From: an uncultured SAR86 cluster bacterium
Lineage (GTDB): Bacteria > Pseudomonadota > Gammaproteobacteria > Magnimaribacterales > D2472
Reading direction: 5' to 3'
Length of the DNA: 64,000 nt
NCBI GenBank assembly: GCA_902595065.1
Contig: CACJOM010000001.1
Location: 766,001 to 830,000 of the forward strand
Shown: positions 46,618-54,950 of the stretch, piece after piece
How positions within the stretch are numbered: the first letter of the stretch is position 1
How the letters are laid out: each line of letters opens with the position of its first letter
Position numbers and translations under genes: made by a program
The notes under the pieces: generated by a model
What the model saw: the letters and a program-made list of their open reading frames with translations, nothing else
Databases searched by the model: none
Told to the model about the DNA's origin: nothing

Positions 46618-47034
46618 ATGGAGGTAAAAAACCATTTAAAACCTCATAAAACTCAGATTGACGGATTTCTTGAGGGCGATACTGACACGCCAATAACAAT
46701 GCTGAATCTTTTAAAGTTTAAAGAAAAAGCTGAATATGAGGATGGAAGAGAAACAGATCTTACCGGAAAAGAGGCCTATTCTATTTATGGTAAAGAGGTT
46801 GTAGAGCATCTTAAAAAAGTAGGAGCAAATTGGGTTTTATCTGGAAAAGTAAGTCGCCTCATGATTGGAGAGGCTGAAGATTTATGGGATAGCGTTGCAA
46901 TTGCGAGGTACCCAAGTCGAAAAGCCATGCTTGAAATGATCATGGACCCCGATTACTTAGAGAGCGAAAAACATAGATCGGCTGGTCTAGAAGGCCAGTT
47001 AAATATCGAACTTAAAGAAGACGAATTATTATGA
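46618..47034 (+). CDS. DUF1330-like small protein, copy 1
   Basis: A cytoplasmic protein of 138 residues, probably a dimeric alpha/beta barrel of the DUF1330 type. MLNLLKFKEKAEYEDGRETDLTGKEAYSIYGKE and VAIARYPSRKAMLEMIMDPDYLESEKHRSAGL are the recognisable blocks. Relatives of this fold include isomerases, cyclases and cofactor-free monooxygenases, but the family has no fixed function. It overlaps its near-copy at 47031 by 4 nt. Confidence 0.7.
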   Translation: MEVKNHLKPHKTQIDGFLEGDTDTPITMLNLLKFKEKAEYEDGRETDLTGKEAYSIYGKEVVEHLKKVGANWVLSGKVSRLMIGEAEDLWDSVAIARYPSRKAMLEMIMDPDYLESEKHRSAGLEGQLNIELKEDELL

Positions 47035-47537
47035 AGAAATTTATTTTTTTTACTGCAATATCGTTAATTGGAATTTCTCTCTTTTTCTTTGGGGGAAATT
47101 CTGACAATAACGAAGAAAAGATTTTTAAGAATGCGGTGACTCCATCTCCAGTTCAAGTTGCAGGATTTGCATTAGGAGAAGAAGTTCCATTTTTAGCAGT
47201 CAATCTCATTAAGTTTAAAGAAAAAGCAGAATATGCAGATGGAAGAGAAACTGATCTTACTGGAAGGGAAGCATATTCTATTTATGCTGATGAGGTTATA
47301 GGGCATTTAGCCAATGTAGGCGCTGAACCAATATTTGGTGGAGATGTTAATCGACTCATTCTTGGTGAAGTCGAAGAACTCTGGGATGTTGTCGCAGTTG
47401 TGAGATATCCCAGCAGAAAAGCTATGTTTAAAATGGCTACAAGTGATGAGTACATAGAAAGTGAAAAGCACAGGATAGCAGGCTTAGCTGGCCAACTAAA
47501 TATTGAGGTCACCGCGGATGAATGGAATTTTGAATAA
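47031..47537 (+). CDS. DUF1330-like protein, copy 2, with N-terminal membrane or signal segment
   Basis: The C-terminal 125 residues are strongly similar to copy 1, including KFKEKAEYADGRETDLTGREAYSIY and RYPSRKAMFKMATSDEYIESEKHR. The N-terminus differs: a hydrophobic stretch (about residues 5-21, IFFTAISLIGISLFFFG) followed by a polar linker, so this copy is probably exported or anchored facing the periplasm. DNA identity around 46716-46800 versus 47210-47290 is high, a sign of tandem duplication. The pair may act on the two sides of the inner membrane. Confidence 0.7.
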   Translation: MKKFIFFTAISLIGISLFFFGGNSDNNEEKIFKNAVTPSPVQVAGFALGEEVPFLAVNLIKFKEKAEYADGRETDLTGREAYSIYADEVIGHLANVGAEPIFGGDVNRLILGEVEELWDVVAVVRYPSRKAMFKMATSDEYIESEKHRIAGLAGQLNIEVTADEWNFE

Positions 47538-47994
47538 ACTCTTCCCTCAAAGTGCTAACAATGATTTTCGAGGTCATAAGATTGCGCTATGGGGCTTTAT
47601 AGCTTTCACGCTTTTGATGACATGGCGATCAATCATTCATATGTTCTTTGAGCAGTATGGGTTTCATGAAATAGCTAACTTTTCAATGATTGCGGGCGAT
47701 CCAGACCCCATGATTTTAATTTATAGATTTTTTTCACTCTGGGGTTTTGCGCAACTAATTTTTTGCGTCGTTTGTTGGGTTGTTATTTTTCGATATAAAG
47801 CACTCATTCCATTGATGTATTTGTTGTGGTTATTTGAGTGGAGCTTCAGAACTTTCGGTTATCCATTGATAAGAGAAGACATAGCTGTGCAAGGCATTTA
47901 TACCGTTGGAGCAACTCCAGGGGCAGTTGGAGCTCCTTATATTACTTTTATTTTAATAATACTTTTCAGTCTTTCACTAATACAAAAAAAATAA
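47518..47994 (+). CDS. Small integral membrane protein, unknown family
   Basis: I do not recognise this protein. It has 158 residues from the ATG at 47518 (inside the end of the previous gene) and about four hydrophobic helices: ALWGFIAFTLLMTW, FSLWGFAQLIFCVVCWVVIF, LIPLMYLLWLFEW and ITFILIILFSLSLI. Short polar loops hold RSIIHMFFEQYGFHEIA. An in-frame TTG at 47503 would add five residues. The overlap shows that it belongs to the operon, so a role in transport or membrane anchoring for the pathway is possible. Confidence 0.7.
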   Translation: MNGILNKLFPQSANNDFRGHKIALWGFIAFTLLMTWRSIIHMFFEQYGFHEIANFSMIAGDPDPMILIYRFFSLWGFAQLIFCVVCWVVIFRYKALIPLMYLLWLFEWSFRTFGYPLIREDIAVQGIYTVGATPGAVGAPYITFILIILFSLSLIQKK

Positions 47995-48010
47995 TTTAAA
48001 GGAAAAAATT

Positions 48011-49117
48011 ATGAGTCAATTTCAAACTTTAAAATCTGATTTAACTCATTCAAGAATTGCAGATACTGATTCAGCTTCCATTCATGATGGTGAGATTGCA
48101 GTCAGGATTGAAAGCTTTGCTTTTACAGCTAATAACGTAACTTATGGTGTTGCGGGAGATACGATTGGTTATTGGAAATTTTTTCCAGCAGCGCAAGATG
48201 AAAAGAATGAATGGGGTTGCATACCTATGTGGGGGTTTGCTGAAATCACCCATTCAAACATTGAAGGTTTAAATATTGGAGAACGACTCTTTGGCTATTT
48301 TCCAGCTGCAGACTCATTAACTTTAAGTCCAATCAAAGTCTCTGATCAAAGTTTTAGTGATGGCAAAGAGCACCGTAAAGAACTCCCCCCTGTTTACAAT
48401 AATTATGTGAGGCTTAATGGAGATCAAAATTACGATCCATCCATGGATGCAGTTAGAGCTCTTTTATTTCCACTTCATATTACTGCATTTTGTTTATGTG
48501 ACTCTTTAGCTGAAGATTCATACTTTGGAGCTTCTCAAGTAATTGTGGTTAGTGCTTCGAGTAAAACTGCCATTGGCCTGGCTCAAGGTCTAGCTGATAT
48601 TGAAAATGCACCAAAAATAGTTGGGCTTACGTCTCCATCAAACTCACAGTTTGTGGAAAATCTTGGTTGTTATGATGAAGTGATTTCTTACGATGAGCTT
48701 AGTCATGTAGATTATTCAGTGGGCTCTGTGATGGTTGATATGGCTGGCAATCGAGAAATTCTTGGAACTCTCCATGGGGAGCTGGGTGATAACATGCTCA
48801 AGTGCCTTACGGTGGGTATGACTCATTGGGATAATGAGACCACTGCAGAAGATGCTTTAGGCCAAGCAATGCTTAGAGATAGAACTGAATTCTTTTTTGC
48901 CCCAGCTCATATCCAAAAACGCATTGGAGATTGGGGGCACGATGGTTATGCTGAAAAAACAAATTCGTTCATGACTGCCAGAGCAATACAAAGTAAAAAT
49001 TGGATGCAGGTCAAAGAGATTCATGGTTTAGAAAATTTTACTAGCACCTATGAAGAAATGGTTTCTGGAAAAATCAATCCAAAAGAGGGAATTATTGTAA
49101 GTATTAGCAATGCTTAA
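48011..49117 (+). CDS. DUF2855 family protein (MDR-like)
   Basis: The 368-residue sequence matches my recollection of DUF2855: IRIESFAFTANNVTYGVAGD-like N-terminus (VRIESFAFTANNVTY), YWKFFPAAQDEKNEWGCIPMWGFAEI, then YFPAADSLTLSP and a Rossmann-like VIVVSASSKTAIGLAQGL. The pattern resembles quinone oxidoreductases of the medium-chain dehydrogenase family without the zinc ligands. It may reduce an enone or quinone. An AAAGGA ribosome site precedes the ATG. It ends 8 nt inside the sulfatase gene. Confidence 0.75.
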   Translation: MSQFQTLKSDLTHSRIADTDSASIHDGEIAVRIESFAFTANNVTYGVAGDTIGYWKFFPAAQDEKNEWGCIPMWGFAEITHSNIEGLNIGERLFGYFPAADSLTLSPIKVSDQSFSDGKEHRKELPPVYNNYVRLNGDQNYDPSMDAVRALLFPLHITAFCLCDSLAEDSYFGASQVIVVSASSKTAIGLAQGLADIENAPKIVGLTSPSNSQFVENLGCYDEVISYDELSHVDYSVGSVMVDMAGNREILGTLHGELGDNMLKCLTVGMTHWDNETTAEDALGQAMLRDRTEFFFAPAHIQKRIGDWGHDGYAEKTNSFMTARAIQSKNWMQVKEIHGLENFTSTYEEMVSGKINPKEGIIVSISNA

Positions 49118-50762
49118 AAAAGTATCTTATTTTTTTTTAACAATTTTAATTTCTGGTTTTTTGCTCTGGGAATTTAAGGTCAATATAATTATTTGGGCTT
49201 TACCAACAGTCGTTAATTTTATAAATCCTGTTCAAGATAATATTCCAACAAAATGGCCAGAGGGACCTTTAGAGAGATTAGACCAAAATGATTCCAGGCC
49301 AAATATTATTTTGATCTTGGCAGATGACATGGGTTATAACGATATCTCTTTGCATAATGGTGGTGCAGCAGACGGAACTTTAGAAACTCCCCATATAGAT
49401 TCGTTAGCTAAAAATGGCGTCTGGTTCAATAAGGGTTATGCAGCAAATGCTACTTGCGCTCCATCTCGAGCTTCTATTATGACAGGTAGATACGCAACAA
49501 GATTCGGGTTTGAGTTCACACCGGTACCAGATTTAGGACAATTGGTTGTTCGTTGGCTTGCTGAAGAAGATGATGGCAAACTTAGAGCAAGAATTGATAA
49601 TGAGATAGCAAGAAATCTACCCTCATTTATGGATCAGGGCATGCCCTCAGATCAGATAACTATTGCAGAAATATTAAAAACACAAGGCTACTACACAGCT
49701 CATATTGGAAAATGGCATCTTGGACATTCATCTGGAATGTCGCCTCTTGACCAGGGGTTTGATGACTCATTGTCTTTAGCAGGCGCTTATTATCTCCCAG
49801 AAGACCATCCAGATGTTGTGAATGCAAAATTTGAAACAAGCATAGATAAGATGGTTTGGTCTGGAGGTCAGTATGCAGCACGGTTTAATGACAGTAATTA
49901 TTTTACTCCAGATAAATACGTAACAGATTACTACACCGATGAGGCAATAAAAGTTATTGAAAAAAATAAAAATAGACCTTTTTTTCTATATTTGAGTCAT
50001 TGGGCAATACATAATCCTCTTCAAGCTATAAGAAGTGATGTAGAGCAAATGAGTCATATGTCAGGTCACAATTTAAAAGTTTATTCTGCAATGATAAGAG
50101 CGCTTGATAGAAGTGTTGGAGAGATAATTCGAACATTAAAAGAATTAAATATTTATGGCAGAACTTTAATTTTTTTTACCAGTGATAATGGAGGAGCTAA
50201 TTACATTGAGTTAGAAGATATCAATAAACCGTTTCGTGGTTGGAAAATCAGTTTCTTTGAGGGTGGAATTAGGGTTCCATTTATTTTAAGTTGGCCTGAT
50301 CAAATTGATCCAGGATTAACATTTGATAAACCCGTCCATCATTTTGATATCTTCTCAACTATTGCTTCTGCTGCTAATGTAAAGATACCAATGGACAGAA
50401 AAATAGATGGAGTGGATTTAATGCCTTATATAAAGGGAGAGAAACTTGCTAATCCTCATCAAACTCTTTTTTGGCGATCAGGGAATCATCAAGCAGTTTT
50501 GCATGAGAATTGGAAATATTTAATAAGTAAAAAAGAAGGCACTAAATGGTTATTTGATACCGATCAAGATCCTTTAGAAAGAAATAATTTAATTAACATT
50601 AATCCAGAAAAAACCTCGCAAATTGAAAACCTTTTAGCAATGTTTAACTCCGAACAAGCAAACCCTTTATATCCTTCTAGTACCGAGTTACCAGTTTTAA
50701 TAGATAAGTATGATGGTCAGGTAATAGAAGATACAGATGAGTTTATTTTTTGGTCAAATTAA
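49110..50762 (+). CDS. Membrane-anchored sulfatase
   Basis: A 550-residue type I sulfatase that should hydrolyse a sulfate ester. Cys116 in TCAPSRASIMTGR is the residue to be converted to formylglycine (C-x-P-S-R). Metal ligands lie in LADDMGYNDIS (Asp72, Asp73) and FFTSDNGGAN, and GKWHLGH is also conserved. An N-terminal hydrophobic helix (about residues 7-33) without a clear cleavage site would tether it to the inner membrane, facing the periplasm. The maturase is not in this window. The end nearly touches the DUF4345-like gene. Confidence 0.9.
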   Translation: MLKKVSYFFLTILISGFLLWEFKVNIIIWALPTVVNFINPVQDNIPTKWPEGPLERLDQNDSRPNIILILADDMGYNDISLHNGGAADGTLETPHIDSLAKNGVWFNKGYAANATCAPSRASIMTGRYATRFGFEFTPVPDLGQLVVRWLAEEDDGKLRARIDNEIARNLPSFMDQGMPSDQITIAEILKTQGYYTAHIGKWHLGHSSGMSPLDQGFDDSLSLAGAYYLPEDHPDVVNAKFETSIDKMVWSGGQYAARFNDSNYFTPDKYVTDYYTDEAIKVIEKNKNRPFFLYLSHWAIHNPLQAIRSDVEQMSHMSGHNLKVYSAMIRALDRSVGEIIRTLKELNIYGRTLIFFTSDNGGANYIELEDINKPFRGWKISFFEGGIRVPFILSWPDQIDPGLTFDKPVHHFDIFSTIASAANVKIPMDRKIDGVDLMPYIKGEKLANPHQTLFWRSGNHQAVLHENWKYLISKKEGTKWLFDTDQDPLERNNLININPEKTSQIENLLAMFNSEQANPLYPSSTELPVLIDKYDGQVIEDTDEFIFWSN

Positions 50763-50773
50763 ATGGAGGAGAA

Positions 50774-51151
50774 ATGAAAAATGTATTAAGAGTGATAGCA
50801 GGTCTTGTTGGAGCTTTATTTTTTTTAAACGGACTGCAGTGGATTGTAAGTCCTGCAAATGTTGCTGATTCATTGGGTATGCCTTTGTTAGAGGGAGTGG
50901 GGCTTAGTACTCAGATAGGTGATCTTGGGAGTTTCTTTATAACTGTAGGTGCCATGACATTAATTGGAGCGATTACAACAACACGTCATTGGTTTTATGC
51001 ACCATCTATGCTTTTGTTAGTTGCAGCTTTGTATAGAACCCTTTCAACTATTTTATATGGCGCTCCATTTGTAATGTCTGCAATTATTGTTGAAATTAGC
51101 GTAGGCCTCTTTTTAATATTTGCTGGATCAAGGATCGCTACCAAGGATTAA
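50774..51151 (+). CDS. Small four-helix membrane protein, DUF4345-like
   Basis: A 125-residue protein with about four membrane helices: VIAGLVGALFFLNGLQWIV, LGSFFITVGAMTLIGAI, WFYAPSMLLLVAALYR and VMSAIIVEISVGLFLIFAG. The pattern resembles DUF4345, but I am not sure. I took the ATG at 50774 after a strong GGAGGAG (50765-50771) over an in-frame start at 50750 inside the sulfatase gene. The function is unknown. Confidence 0.6.
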   Translation: MKNVLRVIAGLVGALFFLNGLQWIVSPANVADSLGMPLLEGVGLSTQIGDLGSFFITVGAMTLIGAITTTRHWFYAPSMLLLVAALYRTLSTILYGAPFVMSAIIVEISVGLFLIFAGSRIATKD

Positions 51152-51152
51152 C

Positions 51153-52208
51153 ATGATGAAACTGCTTAAATATCTCTTAATTGTTGCAGTACTTGGCATT
51201 ATCTTAGTGTCGGTTTTAACAAGGGTTCCAGCTGTTCAAGATCGACTTATGTTGAGATTTGTTCAAACTCTGGGCAGCTCCACTGCTGATTTAAATGACA
51301 ATTCATTATCAGCTGTTGTATGTGGGTCTAGATCTCCACTTCCATCTCCAGGAAGGGCGCAAACGTGTGTCTTAGTAAATGCAGGCGGTAATTATTACGT
51401 TGTGGATATTGGAGACGGTAGTGCAGTAAATCTTAATAATTGGAGAATAGATACAAATAAAATTAAGGCAACTTTGTTGACTCACCTTCATTCAGATCAC
51501 ATTTCAGATCTTGCAGATCTTCACTTAATGACATGGGTTAATTCTTCTCATACAAAACCCATGGATGTTTATGGTCCTGAAGGAGTTGAGCTTGTAACCC
51601 AGGGTTTTGAAGACGCATATCAGTTGGACTATCAATTCAGACATGAGCATCATGGCGATGAAGTGGCGCCAAGGGATATCGCTGGATTTAATGCGTTTCC
51701 AGTAGATTTATCAAACCCAGTGATCATTGATCAAGATGGTTTGAAGGTCACAGCTTTTAGGGTCCCTCATGATCCTGTTAAACCAGCTCTAGGCTATAGA
51801 TTTGACTATAAGGGTAGGTCAATTGTTATCAGTGGCGATACCTCTTACAGCGAAAATCTTATTAAGCATTCTAAAGATGCTGATGTGTTATTTCATGAAG
51901 CTCAAGCAAATCATCAGCTAGCTATCATGAAAAAAGCTCTAGCTGGTAACAAAGGGTTAGTAAAAATCTTAAATGATATTGAGACTTATCATGCAACACC
52001 TATTGAAGCAGCTCAGGCAGCAAACCTAGCCAATGTTGATCATTTAATTTTTTATCATCTGACTCCGGCTCCAAGAAATAATTTGACTGAGAGAATGTTT
52101 TTTAGAGGTGTTGATGACATAAGAAAAGATTGGAGCTCATCAAAGGATGGCACTATGGTTGTTTTACCATTAGACTCAAATGAAATAATAATTACCGAGA
52201 TAAATTAA
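51153..52208 (+). CDS. Membrane-anchored or exported metallo-beta-lactamase-fold hydrolase
   Basis: A hydrophobic N-terminus (about residues 4-23) leads into a metallo-beta-lactamase domain with THLHSDHISD (His111, His113, Asp115, His116), SGDTSYSENL and YHLTPAP, a layout like RNase Z-type hydrolases and arylsulfatase/lactonase relatives. It has 351 residues from the ATG at 51153, 1 nt after the previous gene. The extracytoplasmic location rules out tRNA processing; hydrolysis of an ester, lactone or sulfate is more likely. The substrate is unknown. Confidence 0.82.
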   Translation: MMKLLKYLLIVAVLGIILVSVLTRVPAVQDRLMLRFVQTLGSSTADLNDNSLSAVVCGSRSPLPSPGRAQTCVLVNAGGNYYVVDIGDGSAVNLNNWRIDTNKIKATLLTHLHSDHISDLADLHLMTWVNSSHTKPMDVYGPEGVELVTQGFEDAYQLDYQFRHEHHGDEVAPRDIAGFNAFPVDLSNPVIIDQDGLKVTAFRVPHDPVKPALGYRFDYKGRSIVISGDTSYSENLIKHSKDADVLFHEAQANHQLAIMKKALAGNKGLVKILNDIETYHATPIEAAQAANLANVDHLIFYHLTPAPRNNLTERMFFRGVDDIRKDWSSSKDGTMVVLPLDSNEIIITEIN

Positions 52209-52996
52209 TGGATGTAAAAAATAAAAGGGTTGTTGTAACTGGTGCTGCGAGCGGAATTGGAAAAGCTCTTTGTGAAGCTTTTCATGAGGCTGATGTTCAA
52301 TCCATAGTAGCTGTGGATATGAATCTAGACGGAGCACAAGAAACAGCTGATTCAGTTAATGGTATTGCTGTTCAAGCAAATGTTGGCATTGAAAAAGACA
52401 TTATTAATGTCATCCAAAAGGCAGATGAACATTCTGGCGGCACTGATATTTTTTGTTCCAATGCAGGAATTGGGGGTGTGCCAGGATTTTTTGAAGTTGA
52501 AGCATCCGATTGGCAGAATATTTGGGATGTAAATGTTCAATCTCATATCTTTGCAGCAAAACATGTTCTACCACAGATGATTGAAAGAGGAGAGGGTTAT
52601 CTAGTTAACACTTCATCAGCAGCCGGGCTTTTAACTCAATTGGGAGCAGCAGGTTACTCAGTGACTAAAGCTGCTGCGGTAAGTTTTGCTGAATGGGTAA
52701 AGATTACTTATGGAGAAAAGGGTATTGGTGTTTCTTGTCTTTGTCCTCAAGCAGTTAGAACAGCTATGACCGCTCAAGGTCCTGGTGTTGCAGGTGTAGA
52801 TGGAATGATAGAACCCGATGTGGTTGCACAAGAAGTTCTAAAATGCATTGCTGAAGAAAAATTTCTAGTATTACCTCATACAGAAGTAGCTGAGTATGTT
52901 TCTAGAAAGGGAAATGATAGAGACAGATGGATATTAGGAATGCAGAGACTTCAAAAGCAATACGAAGATTTTTTAACCCCAGTTGATATGAAGTGA
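52208..52996 (+). CDS. Short-chain dehydrogenase/reductase
   Basis: A classical SDR of 262 residues: nucleotide loop TGAASGIGKAL (residues 11-21), NAGIGG (85-90), and the catalytic Ser with Tyr150 and Lys154 in YSVTK. Asp37 after the second strand suggests NAD rather than NADP. It begins in a 1-nt overlap with the previous stop, within the operon. It should interconvert an alcohol and a ketone in the pathway. Confidence 0.9.
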   Translation: MDVKNKRVVVTGAASGIGKALCEAFHEADVQSIVAVDMNLDGAQETADSVNGIAVQANVGIEKDIINVIQKADEHSGGTDIFCSNAGIGGVPGFFEVEASDWQNIWDVNVQSHIFAAKHVLPQMIERGEGYLVNTSSAAGLLTQLGAAGYSVTKAAAVSFAEWVKITYGEKGIGVSCLCPQAVRTAMTAQGPGVAGVDGMIEPDVVAQEVLKCIAEEKFLVLPHTEVAEYVSRKGNDRDRWILGMQRLQKQYEDFLTPVDMK

Positions 52997-53011
52997 AAAA
53001 AAGGAGAAAAC

Positions 53012-53980
53012 ATGAAAACTAAAATTACAGAACTATTTGGAATTGAGCATCCTATTATTCAAGGCGGTATGCATCATGTTGGTTTTGCAGAATTAGCTGC
53101 CGCAGTATCAAATGCAGGCGGTCTTGGAACAATTACTGGTTTAACGCAAGGAACCCCTGAAAAACTTGCTAATGAGATAGCTCGATGCAAGGAAATGACA
53201 GATAAGCCTTTTGCTGTGAATCTAACTTTTTTGCCTTCCTTAACTCCTCCAGATTACCCGGGACTGGTAGATGTAATTATTGGCGGCGGAGTTCCAATTG
53301 TTGAGACAGCGGGTAGAAATCCTGCTGAGTATCTACCAGCTCTCAAAGAAGCTGGTATTAAGGTGATTCATAAATGTACCTCTGTCAGACATTCTTTAAA
53401 AGCTCAATCCATAGGATGTGATGCGGTTTCAGTGGATGGTTTTGAGTGTGGCGGGCATCCTGGCGAAGATGACATACCTAATTTTATTCTTTTGCCCAGA
53501 GCTGCTGATGAGCTTGAAATTCCATTTGTTGCCTCAGGCGGCATGGCCGACGCAAGAAGTTTAGTTGCAGCCATGGCTCTTGGAGCAGAAGGCATGAATA
53601 TGGGTACAAGATTTATAGCTACCCAAGAAGCTCCTGTGCACCAAAACGTTAAAGATTCAATTGTGAATGCATCGGAATTAGATACTAGATTAATTATGCG
53701 TTCCTTAAGAAATACTGAAAGAGTATTAAATAATGAAGCTGTAGAGCGCTTGATGGAAAAAGAAGCTGCATTAGGGGACGAGCTAACTTTTCAAGACATT
53801 GCAGATGAAGTTGCAGGCGTTTATCCAAAAATTATGCATGAGGGCACAATGGAAGCTGGCGCATGGTCATGCGGAATGGTTGCCGGTTTAGTTAATGATA
53901 TCCCTACAGTAAAAGAGTTAATTGATGGCATCATGAATGAAGCTGATGCAATTATTGGAAAAAGATTAGGCAATTTTTAA
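53012..53980 (+). CDS. Nitronate monooxygenase / 2-nitropropane dioxygenase family flavoprotein
   Basis: Last gene of the operon. The 322-residue FMN barrel has the intact family set: HPIIQGGMHHVGFAELAAAVSNAGGLG, DGFECGGHPGED with the expected His149, VASGGMADARSLVAAMALGAEGMNMGTRFIATQE. It differs clearly from the operon's first gene, which lacks this histidine. Members oxidise nitronates or reduce enoyl and enone groups. An AAGGAG ribosome site precedes the ATG. It ends 16 nt from the convergent HupE-like gene. Confidence 0.88.
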   Translation: MKTKITELFGIEHPIIQGGMHHVGFAELAAAVSNAGGLGTITGLTQGTPEKLANEIARCKEMTDKPFAVNLTFLPSLTPPDYPGLVDVIIGGGVPIVETAGRNPAEYLPALKEAGIKVIHKCTSVRHSLKAQSIGCDAVSVDGFECGGHPGEDDIPNFILLPRAADELEIPFVASGGMADARSLVAAMALGAEGMNMGTRFIATQEAPVHQNVKDSIVNASELDTRLIMRSLRNTERVLNNEAVERLMEKEAALGDELTFQDIADEVAGVYPKIMHEGTMEAGAWSCGMVAGLVNDIPTVKELIDGIMNEADAIIGKRLGNF

Positions 53981-53996
53981 TTTTACAATTTGAATT

Positions 53997-54950
53997 TTAT
54001 CCTAAGATTCCAGTTACTCTGTCTATAAGCCAAAAAAAACCCATGCCACCCAAAATCAATGAGGTGAGGGTGGCGGATTGTTTGTAAAATTTAAATTTAT
54101 GAGCAAGCCATATCACGGATCCAAATATTGGAACCAACATCAGCTGACCCGCCTCAATCCCCAGGTTGAAAAAAAGTAAAGAAAGCAACAGCTGTTCATT
54201 TCCAATGCCAATTCCCGTTAGGGCATTAGCAAAGCCTAGTCCGTGCAGTAATCCAAAGCCAAATGCAATGAGCCATGGCGTAGATTGATATTTTTTATTT
54301 TCACTAACCTCTAATGCAAGATAGATAATGGTTAATGCAATAATAGCCTCTATGGTAGCTTGAGGCAGTGAGACTAATTCAAACACCGATAAGCCCAAGG
54401 TAATACTGTGGGCAAGAGTGAAAGCTGTAATTGTTTTAACTGCATTTAAAAATCCAGAAATCAAAAAGAGCAAACCTAAAATGAAAAGAATATGGTCATT
54501 GCCACTTAATAAATGATCAATACCTAAGGTGAAGTATCCAACTGGATAAACCTGCTCTTTAAATGGGATCTCAATAGATGATCTCTTCAGGTTCATTAAA
54601 CCTTCGAACACCTCTCCATTGGAATGGGTTATTGTTACCAATGCATCTGTGAGCACGCTTAGATTATTAACTGAAATTGTTTGGCCTTTTAAAGAGCTGT
54701 CACAATTTAACAATATTTTTTCGACCAAATATTTCCCTTTTTGGCTTGGTAATTGACTATTTCTTTTACAACCATCTGGAAAAAAAACTTCTGCTCTAGC
54801 ACCAATATTTTTAATAGGATACATCCAGCTAACTTGGTATTCATTTTCAGCTTCCTCATTTATCACTAGGTGCGCAGGGTTAAACTCGTGAGAAAATAAT
54901 GCAGTTGAGCAAAAAAGTAATACTAATGTTTTAGCAAGCCTGCAAGTCAT
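53997..54950 (-). CDS. HupE/UreJ-2 family membrane protein, second copy
   Basis: A signal peptide (about residues 1-20) is followed by a periplasmic beta-rich domain of about 110 residues and a membrane part with about six helices. The motif set is GIDHLLSGNDHILFILGLL, TLAHSITLGLS and LLHGLGFANAL, whose Asp and His residues may bind a metal ion. It has 317 residues, shorter than the paralogue at 24887 (394), mostly in the N-terminal domain. Its ATG overlaps the parvulin stop by 1 nt, so the two are co-translated. Confidence 0.8.
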   Translation of the reverse strand: MTCRLAKTLVLLFCSTALFSHEFNPAHLVINEEAENEYQVSWMYPIKNIGARAEVFFPDGCKRNSQLPSQKGKYLVEKILLNCDSSLKGQTISVNNLSVLTDALVTITHSNGEVFEGLMNLKRSSIEIPFKEQVYPVGYFTLGIDHLLSGNDHILFILGLLFLISGFLNAVKTITAFTLAHSITLGLSVFELVSLPQATIEAIIALTIIYLALEVSENKKYQSTPWLIAFGFGLLHGLGFANALTGIGIGNEQLLLSLLFFNLGIEAGQLMLVPIFGSVIWLAHKFKFYKQSATLTSLILGGMGFFWLIDRVTGILG

